64,000 nucleotides of DNA from Saprospiraceae bacterium. GTDB lineage: Bacteria > Bacteroidota > Bacteroidia > Chitinophagales > Saprospiraceae. The DNA is taken from the NCBI GenBank assembly GCA_028279185.1, contig JANQSS010000043.1, positions 113,830-177,829 of the forward strand, written 5' to 3'. Numbering within the stretch: position 1 is the first letter of the stretch; each line of letters begins with the position of its first letter. The position numbers and the translations under genes are program-made. Shown in pieces: positions 35,901-43,366 of this stretch. The notes under the pieces are model-generated. The model saw only the letters and a list, made by a program, of their open reading frames with translations. It made no database searches and had not been told where the DNA came from.

Positions 35901-37183
35901 CTTATCTCCCAATTTGGGTCAAATGTCTTGTCTATATACTTTTTAACTTCTTCAAAAAAATGTGCCAGCAGGTACGAAACACTGTTGTGCTTATTGAGTA
36001 GGAGTAGTCGATCATTGACAATCTTTTCTAGTCTCGCTTTACTCACAGGTCCAGAATTAATATGGTTGATCATCAACGTAACTATGTCCTTATATCCGCT
36101 TGGAAGATTTCTCTTCCCTAAAGCAAAAATTTCTTCATGTAAGTCTACTTCCTCTATGCCGTCTAAGGCTGATTTAACTATAGTAAAAAAATTAGTTTTC
36201 GGAAGAATATTAATTTTTTTACTTGCTTTACTTGGTTTTGAGTACGCCGCTCCCCCTCCTGTGCCAACATGAATTTCCCTAATCAATAAACACTCCTCTG
36301 TTATATCTTGAGTAGACTCCATAGTTTCACCTTTTGATTGTATATAACTTCCACCAAAAAGAGAATAATTACTGTATATAATATTGATTCTACCACCGTG
36401 CTTTCTGCTATTGAGAAATGTATTGGTCTCGCGTTTGAAATGTCTAGAGTCCTTGTTCAATGATATAATAGCTATAACATCAGACTCTTGCACAGTTAAT
36501 AAGATCTTCTCTAGCTTTTTAAAATCAGTAGTTTGTTCCTGACTAGAAAGAAATTCTTTGCAAATAGCTATGCCAATTTTAAATGACCCGTCACCAGTTT
36601 GTACGGTTATTGTTTGGCGTAATTTGTCTTCAACTTCTGTTAAATTGTCGTCATACCTTGAAGAAAACTGCTTAAAAAATACGTGGTTTTCATTTGGTGT
36701 GAAAACTGGACATGCTGCGATGTATTCAAAATTTGATTGCAGTCTTTGCAAAACATCTTTTTCGAAAAAGTAGTCACTAACACCTTCATACGTCAGCGTA
36801 TGAGAACCAGCAATTATTGTAATATTGTATTTTTTCGATAATTTATCAACAAAACCTAAAGACTTGATTGGAATAGAATATTCTGGAAATGTAAGCAAAT
36901 TCACTTTTTTCTCATGACATACTTTAGTGATTTCTTCGATCTGAGCATTTAATGTAGAAACATAAATTTCTTCAAACTCTGACATAAGTTTGCTAAAATT
37001 TTTAATTCCTTTAAACTTTCTTTCAAAGTCTTTAAACTTGTTGTATATTCCAACAATTTCGTTAGTTTCATTATACAGAAATGGTGACTTTTCTCCAACT
37101 ATGTACTGCCCAGAGTTAGGATCTAAATCGACAATTGCTGGTAAATAGTTAATTTGCGCCGTCGCAACTTTTATTTTCATCAA
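32963..37183 (-). CDS. Nitrilase-type amidohydrolase fused to a HerA/VirB4-like ATPase
   Basis: 1406 residues. The N-terminal part (about 1-310) is a carbon-nitrogen hydrolase: VATAQINYLP at the start, catalytic Glu101 in FPEY, Lys171 in HVFFKQF and Cys208 in IGIAICKE, so the Glu-Lys-Cys triad appears intact. A helical linker and an alpha/beta region (about 350-800) follow. The HerA/VirB4-type ATPase domain has Walker A GKTGTGKS (829-836), a V-I-D-P-H-G-D segment, Walker B LYVDEF (1082-1087) and a later SFRIGNLDAE. The C-terminal 130 residues match the 182-residue neighbour. The gene is in an AT-rich three-gene unit. I do not know of this fusion as a described system; see findings. Confidence 0.9.
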   Translation of the reverse strand: MMKIKVATAQINYLPAIVDLDPNSGQYIVGEKSPFLYNETNEIVGIYNKFKDFERKFKGIKNFSKLMSEFEEIYVSTLNAQIEEITKVCHEKKVNLLTFPEYSIPIKSLGFVDKLSKKYNITIIAGSHTLTYEGVSDYFFEKDVLQRLQSNFEYIAACPVFTPNENHVFFKQFSSRYDDNLTEVEDKLRQTITVQTGDGSFKIGIAICKEFLSSQEQTTDFKKLEKILLTVQESDVIAIISLNKDSRHFKRETNTFLNSRKHGGRINIIYSNYSLFGGSYIQSKGETMESTQDITEECLLIREIHVGTGGGAAYSKPSKASKKINILPKTNFFTIVKSALDGIEEVDLHEEIFALGKRNLPSGYKDIVTLMINHINSGPVSKARLEKIVNDRLLLLNKHNSVSYLLAHFFEEVKKYIDKTFDPNWEIRYDSLLSKLNQKLRKLREHGVIIAYSSNQHVAYPELNSLHKLKSNEEHSFQKFVTQNNETEFNFCVRITSSPSEDIGIAYQIRLITQLIDILKGLGAIKFIEYRFITSNSINQDEGSRTEVLLLFGFDFKDNDSLVSLCQEMFITINIRLIGITIEPVEVDSIWFKDFVINKSSSNKKFINPKKTDQSERFLFQGRGEASNIIKVLSSIKGINIYSLRIYRPDSSEKGYTIKIEEPRKQDKPEIITNVNSTLRDLQDLQEASSSFQFQHPLYSPNTSSSFSPDFRCSIWVQTEHKLNENNLLIHTIAHEISGIGRYEVSDVKDKHFKVCEKELYHLLRFPFGSIPGFAKKHFGQIQLSFNDYKYEVPKEGIYLGDTFLSRAQNTEPFYWEENNRDRHAHIIGKTGTGKSYFLASMISQDILNGGGLMVIDPHGDLIDLILSRIPNERRRDIIFFDPGDTNFAPGLNIFEADYDDEAHKAFVIEEAVSIFIKLYGVEIFGPRIQHYFREGVTSLMEYRNKRKELTTLADVSKLFIDEKFRGEVKESIKGSGISEDFWMMFENLNSREEKEMLPYFQSKFAPLVSNYLLSNIVSQQRSMIDFNRVINEDKIILVNLSKGKLRELNSSLLGMVLVAKLNYAVMGRAKLPPNERKLFTLYVDEFQNFASSTFASMLSEARKYKLSMVLANQYLNQLKLYSQYTKMYPDSLIESVLGNCGTLISFRIGNLDAEIISSEIQLAMPSKHKNPLIDLDNYQAIVSTNINGKKIPPFLLKSRIWDKEQNYKHNKFLSRYKIDNCLEILRTNPEISNSAIEHLNIGLDYFDIKNFVNVNNESIVLYSQEVEPLTESINKEKWYIKYVSKFNMSSISFQTPNKLRNDFSWPILIQLCASSLSGSVELSRAEDGNVYCKIAVESGDDIKSVSVQNLNANQTKGLFKIFIMEHIRLQYLIETSEHERKRLLIARNNQLSHWRNVRSSFINTK

Positions 37184-37202
37184 TCGTTTGTTTCAATTAA
37201 AT

Positions 37203-37529
37203 TTAGCGTGCCAGCTTGAATTTAGGCTCTTCGCTTAATTGACGCGCCGGAATATTCCAATTTATTCTATCAAATAAAAAAGTTCCCTTCTGTTCCAATG
37301 TGTAAATCCATCGCATACGGGGTGTTAGCTGTTGCAACACCGACTCCAATCGCATCACATTTGATGAGAAAGTTTTCTCTTGGGGACTAATTGCTTCTAA
37401 ACCACTGATTCCATTATCATCTACACTGATCTTCTCACCATTTTCCAAGGCAAAGGCGATTTCTCCAGCTTCGTTTCCAATCAGAAATAGCGAATTATTT
37501 GAGGCGCGTGTATATTTCATATTTCTCAA
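37203..37529 (-). CDS. Small uncharacterised protein leading the nitrilase-ATPase operon
   Basis: 108 residues, 19 bases upstream of the nitrilase-ATPase start and in the same direction, so probably in the same operon. The N-terminal half has a short beta pattern (SLFLIGNEAGEIAFALENGEKISVDDNG) and the second half is helical. No family recognised and no DNA-binding motif visible. A second Met lies three codons in. It could be chromosomal rather than part of the system, since the composition of its sequence is less AT-rich. Confidence 0.6.
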   Translation of the reverse strand: MRNMKYTRASNNSLFLIGNEAGEIAFALENGEKISVDDNGISGLEAISPQEKTFSSNVMRLESVLQQLTPRMRWIYTLEQKGTFLFDRINWNIPARQLSEEPKFKLAR

Positions 37530-37899
37530 TGGATACCCAAAAAGGTACCTGACTCCGCACTTCCTCGCATTTCTAGGTGTACATGTCTAACCACTTTTCC
37601 AAATGTTACAACAGAATGGTTTACAGAATTAATTTCCCTTAGTCGCTGTGTTCTAGAGCCGTGCTATCTTCAAAAAAAAGTAGAAATCACTGGGCCTTAA
37701 GAACTGCCGAAAGCAAAGCATTAAACATCCCAACAACAATAAAACCATACACGGATACAATAATAGCGGTGACTTAAACCGTACACAACGTATAAATACT
37801 CAGGGCATAAAAAGGTATTTTATACACACCAAAATATTTAATCGAAAAAACAGGATATTAGGTCTGCTTTACGGAGGTTTGCAGACAAGACTAGTAGTT
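37530..37899. other. 370-bp intergenic region with two operator-like palindromes
   Basis: Between the response-regulator gene's end and the start of the nitrilase-ATPase operon. It contains candidate operators at 37790-37799 and 37815-37825. A TACCTTTT near-match on the minus strand (37540-37547) may be the -7 element of the operon, without a clear TTG box. No ORF or RNA gene seen. Confidence 0.45.
37790..37825. promoter_or_regulatory. Candidate operator pair, GTAT-N2-ATAC and GTAT-N3-ATAC
   Basis: GTATAAATAC at 37790-37799 and GTATTTTATAC at 37815-37825 are both palindromes around GTAT/ATAC arms. The same motif occurs at 40499-40533 upstream of the two-component operon. Their position, about 260-300 bases upstream of the nitrilase-ATPase operon, would make them distant regulatory sites. 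Confidence 0.4.
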
Positions 37900-38544
37900 T
37901 TATTTTAACAACCCTTCCCGAAATGCCCAGGCAACTAACTCGGCTGTATTCTTTGAGTCCGACTTGTCTAGTAGAGTTTGCCGTTGTCCATCGATCGTTC
38001 GTTTGGCCAGACACATTTTTTCGCCAATTTCTTTATTTGTCATACCCTGAGTGATCAGCGATAGGATTTCTTTTTCTCGATCGGTTAGGCGTTGCGCTAC
38101 CAAGGATGGCTTCCTCTTGGGACGATAAACATCACTTGCCAGTAATCGCGCAATTGGTGGGGTCAAATAAATACCGTCCTCCACTACTTTACTCAGCGCT
38201 TCTTCCAGTATCTCAGGGTCTGTGTTTTTTAAGAGATAACCATTAACACCGAGTTGAAAAGAATGCAAAATATATTTTTCTTCGTCAAACATCGACAGCA
38301 CAATTACCTTGACATCTTCGTACAACTCTTTTATTTTTTGAAAGGCGTCGAAGCCATCCATGTCGGGCATGTTTAAATCCAATAAAACAATGTCCGGTTG
38401 GTTCTCTGCCATTTTATCGAGAAGGTCATTTCCGTCCTCAGCACAAAAAAGCACAGAAAATTGTTTGAAATGATTAATGATTTCCGCTAATCCGGACCGG
38501 AATAAAGCGTGATCATCAGCAATGGCGATTTGATAAAGCTTCAT
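37900..38544 (-). CDS. LuxR/NarL-type response regulator
   Basis: 214 residues. Receiver domain: acidic D10-D11, phosphoacceptor Asp56 in IVLLDLNMPDMDG and the conserved Lys in GYLLKN. Output: a LuxR-type helix-turn-helix LTDREKEILSLITQGMTNKE that continues into a recognition helix with R-T-I-D-G-Q-R. It is overlapped by 4 bases with the histidine-kinase gene and forms a cognate pair. Target genes unknown; palindromic motifs flank the operon. Confidence 0.93.
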   Translation of the reverse strand: MKLYQIAIADDHALFRSGLAEIINHFKQFSVLFCAEDGNDLLDKMAENQPDIVLLDLNMPDMDGFDAFQKIKELYEDVKVIVLSMFDEEKYILHSFQLGVNGYLLKNTDPEILEEALSKVVEDGIYLTPPIARLLASDVYRPKRKPSLVAQRLTDREKEILSLITQGMTNKEIGEKMCLAKRTIDGQRQTLLDKSDSKNTAELVAWAFREGLLK

Positions 38545-39317
38545 ATGGTATGGGTCATTTGAAGAACTGCTTTTGTTCCCGAATCAGGTTTAGAATCCAT
38601 TTTAAAATTTGCATTGATCGAACTGGCTCGAGCATGCATATTACGGATTCCGAGCCCATCTGATTCAATAGTCATCATGCCCACACCATCGTCTTGCATA
38701 GAAATGTAAACATTCGGTTTGACATACTCAAATTGCAACATAATATTAGCAGCTTCCGCATATTTTATAGAATTATTACAAAACTCCTGAACGATTCGGT
38801 AAATGGCTAATTCATGCGTACCCGGCAACGTAGGAAATTGAGGATCCAGATGGATTGTAGCATGTATCTCGCCTCCTTCATTGATGCGGGAGCAAAGGTC
38901 TTCCAGCGCTGATGTCAGACCAAACTCGACTAAGACGGCCGGCGCAAGATTTTTAGCTACTTCCCTGACACGATTGATCACGTCATCCAACTGCATATTA
39001 ATACGCTTTACATGGGCCTTAACCGATTCTTCTCCTTCTAAATACCGAAACTTATTAATCAACAACTTACATGTAGATAACATAGGGCCGATATCATCGT
39101 GAATGTCGGCCCCAATTCGTCGCCGTTCATGTTCTTGCGCATCTATTGTCGCATTAAGCATGTCATGCTGCTTCTCCTTTTCCTTTCGCTGCAATTCTAT
39201 TTTATGCTTAAAGACGCGACGGGCATACATTTGAACAAACAGGACTACAGAAGCTGCCATGAGCAGTAAGACCAAAATAATACCAACGATGAACTCAAAT
39301 GATATTCCCTCTTGCAT
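38541..39317 (-). CDS. Sensor histidine kinase (HisKA_3 type)
   Basis: 258 residues. A single N-terminal membrane helix (about 10-29) with a very short extracytoplasmic part, a coiled region, the phosphoacceptor His73 in RRRIGADIHDDIG, and an HATPase with N-box FCNNSIKYAEA, DDGVGM (G1) and GLGIRNMHARA (G2). It lacks a large sensor domain, so sensing may be via the upstream membrane protein, whose gene overlaps by 23 bases. Partner of the 37900-38544 regulator. Confidence 0.93.
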   Translation of the reverse strand: MQEGISFEFIVGIILVLLLMAASVVLFVQMYARRVFKHKIELQRKEKEKQHDMLNATIDAQEHERRRIGADIHDDIGPMLSTCKLLINKFRYLEGEESVKAHVKRINMQLDDVINRVREVAKNLAPAVLVEFGLTSALEDLCSRINEGGEIHATIHLDPQFPTLPGTHELAIYRIVQEFCNNSIKYAEAANIMLQFEYVKPNVYISMQDDGVGMMTIESDGLGIRNMHARASSINANFKMDSKPDSGTKAVLQMTHTI

Positions 39318-39954
39318 TGCTATTCTTTTGACCTAAATATATACCATAGGCTATCATACCGTTCATAAAAAACTGCATAAACCCTTTAAATATCAACCAA
39401 AGTATTTTGTTTTCTTGAGCAGTAAATTTGGTTCCTCCAAAAAATAATAAACACGATCCGGTCAAATGAAATAACACCCCAACCGCTACATAGAAATTAG
39501 GATTTTGGCTCAAGGGCTCGTAATCAACAGTTTTCATCATTTCTATCAAGCCTACAACTACAAATAGTATAAGAGCCATATAAATGAATCCATTGGTCAT
39601 CTGAAATGTGCGAAGTTGAAATGGACTATTCGCCACAAATAAGATGGTAAATATTAAAACTATTCCGCCGAAATAGTAAAGGTTTCCGAGGGTGCTACAC
39701 AATAATCGTGGAGCAACAATTCTAAAAAAACATCCTAAAATGACAAAATGTAAAAAATCGAAAAGATTCATGATCAACATGTTGTTGTTGAACAATCGAG
39801 TCGCTATGATTCCAATGATGTCGCAAGAAAACGATATTACTGCATAAACTGTAATGGCTTTCAATGAAAGCGATAGTTTTTTCCAATTCGCTAACCCCAG
39901 AATAGCTGGAACGAGAGTTGATCCTATAATTATATATATTACGGTCAAATACAC
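39295..39954 (-). CDS. Multi-pass membrane protein of the two-component operon
   Basis: 219 residues with about seven hydrophobic segments and short loops. No named domain recognised. Its end overlaps the kinase gene by 23 bases, and the small-protein gene lies 21 bases upstream, so it is part of the operon. It may act as the sensing or modulating membrane component for the kinase, whose own sensor region is minimal; this is inference from gene order. Confidence 0.78.
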   Translation of the reverse strand: MYLTVIYIIIGSTLVPAILGLANWKKLSLSLKAITVYAVISFSCDIIGIIATRLFNNNMLIMNLFDFLHFVILGCFFRIVAPRLLCSTLGNLYYFGGIVLIFTILFVANSPFQLRTFQMTNGFIYMALILFVVVGLIEMMKTVDYEPLSQNPNFYVAVGVLFHLTGSCLLFFGGTKFTAQENKILWLIFKGFMQFFMNGMIAYGIYLGQKNSNARGNII

Positions 39955-39975
39955 CTTGAGCTACAAGGTACCAAT

Positions 39976-40320
39976 TCAATCCATGACCCCCTTTCCAGGA
40001 TCAGCACAATGGCTAGGACATGGTAGCATAGAATTCAATACTTTGGCGTTGGCCAATATATCATTGCCATCTTTATCCACTCCTACCACGACAAGATCAG
40101 GTGTTGAAATACCTCCAGAAATTTTTGTGATGTAGTAAATTCGTAAGGCCAGGCAGCCACTTTGATTAAGTAAGTCGTTGATCTTATTTTTTCCAACTAA
40201 GTGTGCCTTAATATTGCTATTGGCACTAAATCTTGAGCTATTTACGTAATTCGCCCCCTCCGTTTTTGCTGTAGCTTGGGTAATAATTGTTCCTTCATTT
40301 CCAGTAATCTGTAATGGCAT
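39976..40320 (-). CDS. Small conserved protein leading the two-component operon
   Basis: 114 residues, no signal peptide. It opens MPLQITGNEGTI and contains VGKNKINDLLNQSGCLALRI, then LVVVGVDKDGNDI and a short Cys-rich tail (PCPSHC). I recognise this pattern from small Bacteroidota proteins of unknown function with G-K-N and V-G-V-D-x-D-G-N-D motifs. It has a consensus promoter upstream and is followed 21 bases later by the membrane-protein gene. Possibly a sensed or signalling partner. Confidence 0.75.
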   Translation of the reverse strand: MPLQITGNEGTIITQATAKTEGANYVNSSRFSANSNIKAHLVGKNKINDLLNQSGCLALRIYYITKISGGISTPDLVVVGVDKDGNDILANAKVLNSMLPCPSHCADPGKGVMD

Positions 40321-40373
40321 AATGACTTGGTTTAAATGGTTAATTAAAATAGTCTAGGCAATAGGGACAATGT

Positions 40374-40404
40374 CAAAATTATCAAACCATAACGGCCCAG
40401 GCAA
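40374..40404 (-). promoter_or_regulatory. Bacteroidota promoter for the two-component operon
   Basis: On the minus strand TTG (40402-40404), a 20-base spacer and TAATTTTG (40374-40381) match the Bacteroidota promoter. Transcription would start near 40368, 48 bases before the ATG at 40320. Confidence 0.6.
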
Positions 40405-40498
40405 TGTGGTCAATTACGCCACTGATACACGGAGACTTATATCAATTTGAGAATCAGCCCATTAGGTGATATGAATGAAATACCTTTTTCGGCACAAC

Positions 40499-40533
40499 AG
40501 GTATTTATACCTGAAATTACCGTATTTATACCT
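40499..40533. promoter_or_regulatory. Tandem operator-like palindromes upstream of the two-component operon
   Basis: AGGTAT-TT-ATACCT (40499-40512) is a perfect palindrome; GTATTTATACCT (40522-40533) repeats its core 21 bases later, two helical turns away. They lie about 130-165 bases upstream of the predicted transcription start, a position suitable for activation. The same core recurs at 37790-37825. Binding by the operon's own LuxR-type regulator is a hypothesis. Confidence 0.45.
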
Positions 40534-40659
40534 AAACCAATTTGTGCATTTTATACCTTATTTAATCCAACTATATGACACAACTTTACTGCACTGAAAT
40601 TAGTTAGGACCAGGCCGAAATCTATGGGTTTGCGCTCACACGCTGAGAACACCCCCTAC

Positions 40660-41850
40660 CTAACACTTAAAGTCCAGTGCCTCTTCCAAATCTTGAACCA
40701 AATCCTCCGTATCCTCTAAGCCAATTGAAAGACGGATGAGGCCCGGTGCAATGCGCATAGCTGCGAACTGCTCCGTACTCAATTCCTTACTATAGCTGAT
40801 AAGTGGTGCATAAACGAGGCTTTCATGACCGCCCCAACTAACACCCAGTTTGAAAAGCGATAGCGAATCGACGAATGACTTAATGAGGCCAACTTCTGTG
40901 GTTTTCAATTCGAAGCTAAGCAAGCCACCATATCCGGACATTTGTTTTTTCCCCAACTCATACTGCGGAAATGTGGGTAGGCCCGGAAAATTGACACCTG
41001 CTACAGCGGGATGATCCGCCAAATAATGGGCAATCTTCAATGTTGATGCCTCATGGCGCTTCATACGCATAGGCAAAGTGCGAAGACTGCGAAGAATTAA
41101 CCACGCTTCGAAAGGTGCAATTTTTGCGCCCAACAAGGCATGCTCCGCCATGAGCATATCGTCCATTATCTTACTAGAACTGACAACTACACCTGCAACA
41201 ACATCACTATGACCGCATATATACTTTGAAACAGAGTGCACTTCGATATCAATCCCAAGCTCAAGAGGTTTTTGAAACAACGGACTTGCCCAGGTATTAT
41301 CAATGACGGTTTTAATATTCCGTTGTCTGGCTAAGTTCGCTATCGCTGCCAAATCCTGCAATTCAAATGTAATCGATGCGGGGCTTTCCAAATAAATCAA
41401 TGTCGTCTTCGGTATTATGGACTCAGCAACCTCTTCGACACTCGTACCTGAAACATAGGTTACAGATATACCACATTTATTTTTCAAAAACTGGCTAATA
41501 AAGTTATTCGCCGGTGCATATATGTTTTTAATTGTAATGATGTGGTCGCCAAAATTCGTACAGTAAAGTATGGCAGCAGCAATTGCTCCCATACCTGAGG
41601 CATATAGTTTTGCTTTTTCTCCTTTACATAATTGGGAAATTTTATTTTCTACCAATTGAGCCGTAGGGTTCAGGACTCGTGAATAGATGAAGTGATCTTG
41701 TGGTGCCGAAAAAGCTTCGTCAATTTTATCCCAGGAAGAAAAGGCAAATAGTGAATTTTGGTATATGGGAGGGACAATCGCTCCATGATGCTCAAAGTAA
41801 GCATCCCCGTCATGACATAAATTAGTCGCGTCCTTTTTATTTTTTTCCAT
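40660..41850 (-). CDS. PLP-dependent trans-sulfuration enzyme (Cys/Met metabolism)
   Basis: 396 residues from ATG 41850. Fold type I PLP enzyme of the Cys/Met metabolism family: the substrate-site Y-S-R-x-x-N-P-T segment, GMGAIAAAILYCT, the PLP Asp region VIDNTWASP and the Schiff-base Lys in HSVSKYICGHSD. Could be cystathionine gamma-synthase, cystathionine lyase or methionine gamma-lyase; the sequence does not decide. Its start overlaps the NhaC gene by about 14 bases, an unusual pairing suggesting co-transcription. Confidence 0.9.
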   Translation of the reverse strand: MEKNKKDATNLCHDGDAYFEHHGAIVPPIYQNSLFAFSSWDKIDEAFSAPQDHFIYSRVLNPTAQLVENKISQLCKGEKAKLYASGMGAIAAAILYCTNFGDHIITIKNIYAPANNFISQFLKNKCGISVTYVSGTSVEEVAESIIPKTTLIYLESPASITFELQDLAAIANLARQRNIKTVIDNTWASPLFQKPLELGIDIEVHSVSKYICGHSDVVAGVVVSSSKIMDDMLMAEHALLGAKIAPFEAWLILRSLRTLPMRMKRHEASTLKIAHYLADHPAVAGVNFPGLPTFPQYELGKKQMSGYGGLLSFELKTTEVGLIKSFVDSLSLFKLGVSWGGHESLVYAPLISYSKELSTEQFAAMRIAPGLIRLSIGLEDTEDLVQDLEEALDFKC

Positions 41851-43264
41851 AAAAACAAGCAATTCCGGTTAAAGCGAATATATATGCCACAATAATATTA
41901 ATGATAGAAAGAAATTGAAACGGTGCGTATTCCCATACAGATACACCAAGGGTTGTTGCCATAAAAATACCAGAAGGGGTCCATGGTGCAAGATTTTCCA
42001 TCATTGTTCCGGCATCCTCCAATGACCGGCTCAGTACCTTCCTTTTAATTTTCATTTGGTCAAACTTCTTATTAAACGCCGCTCCAATTATAAAACTTGT
42101 AGCATACTGATTTGAAGCCATTAAATTCGTAATCCATGTTGCCGTCAACGTAGTTGCTACAGCTTGTCGATTTGATTTAATTTTGTTCATAATTGATCTT
42201 AAGGCTGTGGGTATTGCATCGATTACATCCAAGACGCCAATGAACGCAAATATGAGAATTGAAATAACAATGCCTTCAATTAAATTATACAATCCGCCCC
42301 TATTTAAAATGCCAATTACATTAGATTTTAAATCAGCACCTCCAGGTACCATACTTATATTAAACCCCTTATTAAATGAATTGAAGACATCCCCAAAACT
42401 TACATTCTGGAAGAACAAAGCCAATAGCATCGCAAGCCATGCACTACCTAAAAGCGTTAGAAATATGGGCTTCTTCCTAACACTTCCCCATATAACAAGA
42501 ATCAACGGAAGCAATAGCAATAAATTGAAATTAAAAAGCATATCCAATTCGCTCAATGTCGACTCGATCGCGTCTGCCTGACCCGCTAAATTTAATTCGG
42601 CACTGGAAAATCCAGGTGATAAAAAGAAGTAGAGCAGGGCAGCTAAAATTGCAGAAGGACCTGTTGTATACATCATCGATCGAATGTGATCAAATACGTG
42701 AACGTTAGTTGCTAAAGATGCTATATTAGTCGTGTCGGAAAGGGGAGACATTTTATCTCCAAAAAAACTTCCTCCCACTACCGCTGCCGCTGTGATGGGC
42801 AAAGAAGCCCCATATATTTCAGCAATACTGATCATCACAATTCCTATCGTTCCTGCCGACCCCCATGATGTCCCTGTCAATAATGAAAAGACAATACAGA
42901 TTAAAAATGCAAAGACATAAATCCAGTCTGCACTGACAATAGAAATACCGTAATAAATCAACATTGGAATCGTGCCACTTACGATCCAACTGCCAATCAA
43001 AACGCCTATTGCAAATAAAATAAGTACAACCGGTATAGACTCGCCTACTTTTTTGACAATGTGCTTTTGTATTTCATCCCACGAATAACCTAAGTAAAAT
43101 AGTTGTAAACAAGATATAGTAATAGCTATCAAAACCATCACTTCGAGCGGAAGGCGACTACCTCCAAACAGTTGAGGATAGACTAGCAAGCCGAATAGCA
43201 ACAAAAGAAAGAAAAGGGCAATCGGAAAAATAGCCTGGGTAAAAGTTGTCTTGACGTTTGTCAT
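41837..43264 (-). CDS. nhaC: NhaC-type Na+/H+ antiporter
   Basis: 475 residues with about a dozen hydrophobic helices. The motifs TGTSWGSAGTIGIVMI and GSFFGDKMSPLSDTTNIA are the hallmark of the NhaC family, as is EDAGTMMENLAPWTPSG near the C-terminus. It exchanges Na+ for H+ across the inner membrane; some members exchange organic anions such as malate for lactate with Na+. It overlaps the downstream PLP-enzyme gene, so a role linked to organic or amino-acid metabolites is possible. Confidence 0.9.
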   Translation of the reverse strand: MTNVKTTFTQAIFPIALFFLLLLFGLLVYPQLFGGSRLPLEVMVLIAITISCLQLFYLGYSWDEIQKHIVKKVGESIPVVLILFAIGVLIGSWIVSGTIPMLIYYGISIVSADWIYVFAFLICIVFSLLTGTSWGSAGTIGIVMISIAEIYGASLPITAAAVVGGSFFGDKMSPLSDTTNIASLATNVHVFDHIRSMMYTTGPSAILAALLYFFLSPGFSSAELNLAGQADAIESTLSELDMLFNFNLLLLLPLILVIWGSVRKKPIFLTLLGSAWLAMLLALFFQNVSFGDVFNSFNKGFNISMVPGGADLKSNVIGILNRGGLYNLIEGIVISILIFAFIGVLDVIDAIPTALRSIMNKIKSNRQAVATTLTATWITNLMASNQYATSFIIGAAFNKKFDQMKIKRKVLSRSLEDAGTMMENLAPWTPSGIFMATTLGVSVWEYAPFQFLSIINIIVAYIFALTGIACFYGKK

Positions 43265-43366
43265 GACTGGCTAAAATACAAGATGTTGGCTTGGCAGCAT
43301 GAGTCGTTTTCATGGCCTAATGACGACTACCCGGGTTGCATGACAAAAGTCCGCTTATAAACCTGT

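Larger units (their letters stand above)
40321..40659. other. 339-bp regulatory intergenic region
   Basis: Contains the promoter for the small-protein/two-component operon (40374-40404) and two tandem operator-like palindromes (40499-40533), with additional half-sites ATACCT at 40480-40485 and 40553-40558. No gene seen. Confidence 0.5.

Noticed and set aside
32963..37183. Conjugative element or integrated plasmid because of the VirB4/TraG-like ATPase
   Set aside because: No relaxase, other transfer genes, integrase or attachment sites are visible nearby; the nitrilase fusion also argues for a different role.
40478..40560. CRISPR-like array of TATACCT repeats
   Set aside because: The repeats are short palindromic sites of unequal spacing (27, 21 and 25 bases), which fits operators and not CRISPR repeat-spacer units.
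42183..42581. 132-codon antisense ORF inside nhaC
   Set aside because: Shadow of a well-supported transporter gene; no protein-like features of its own.
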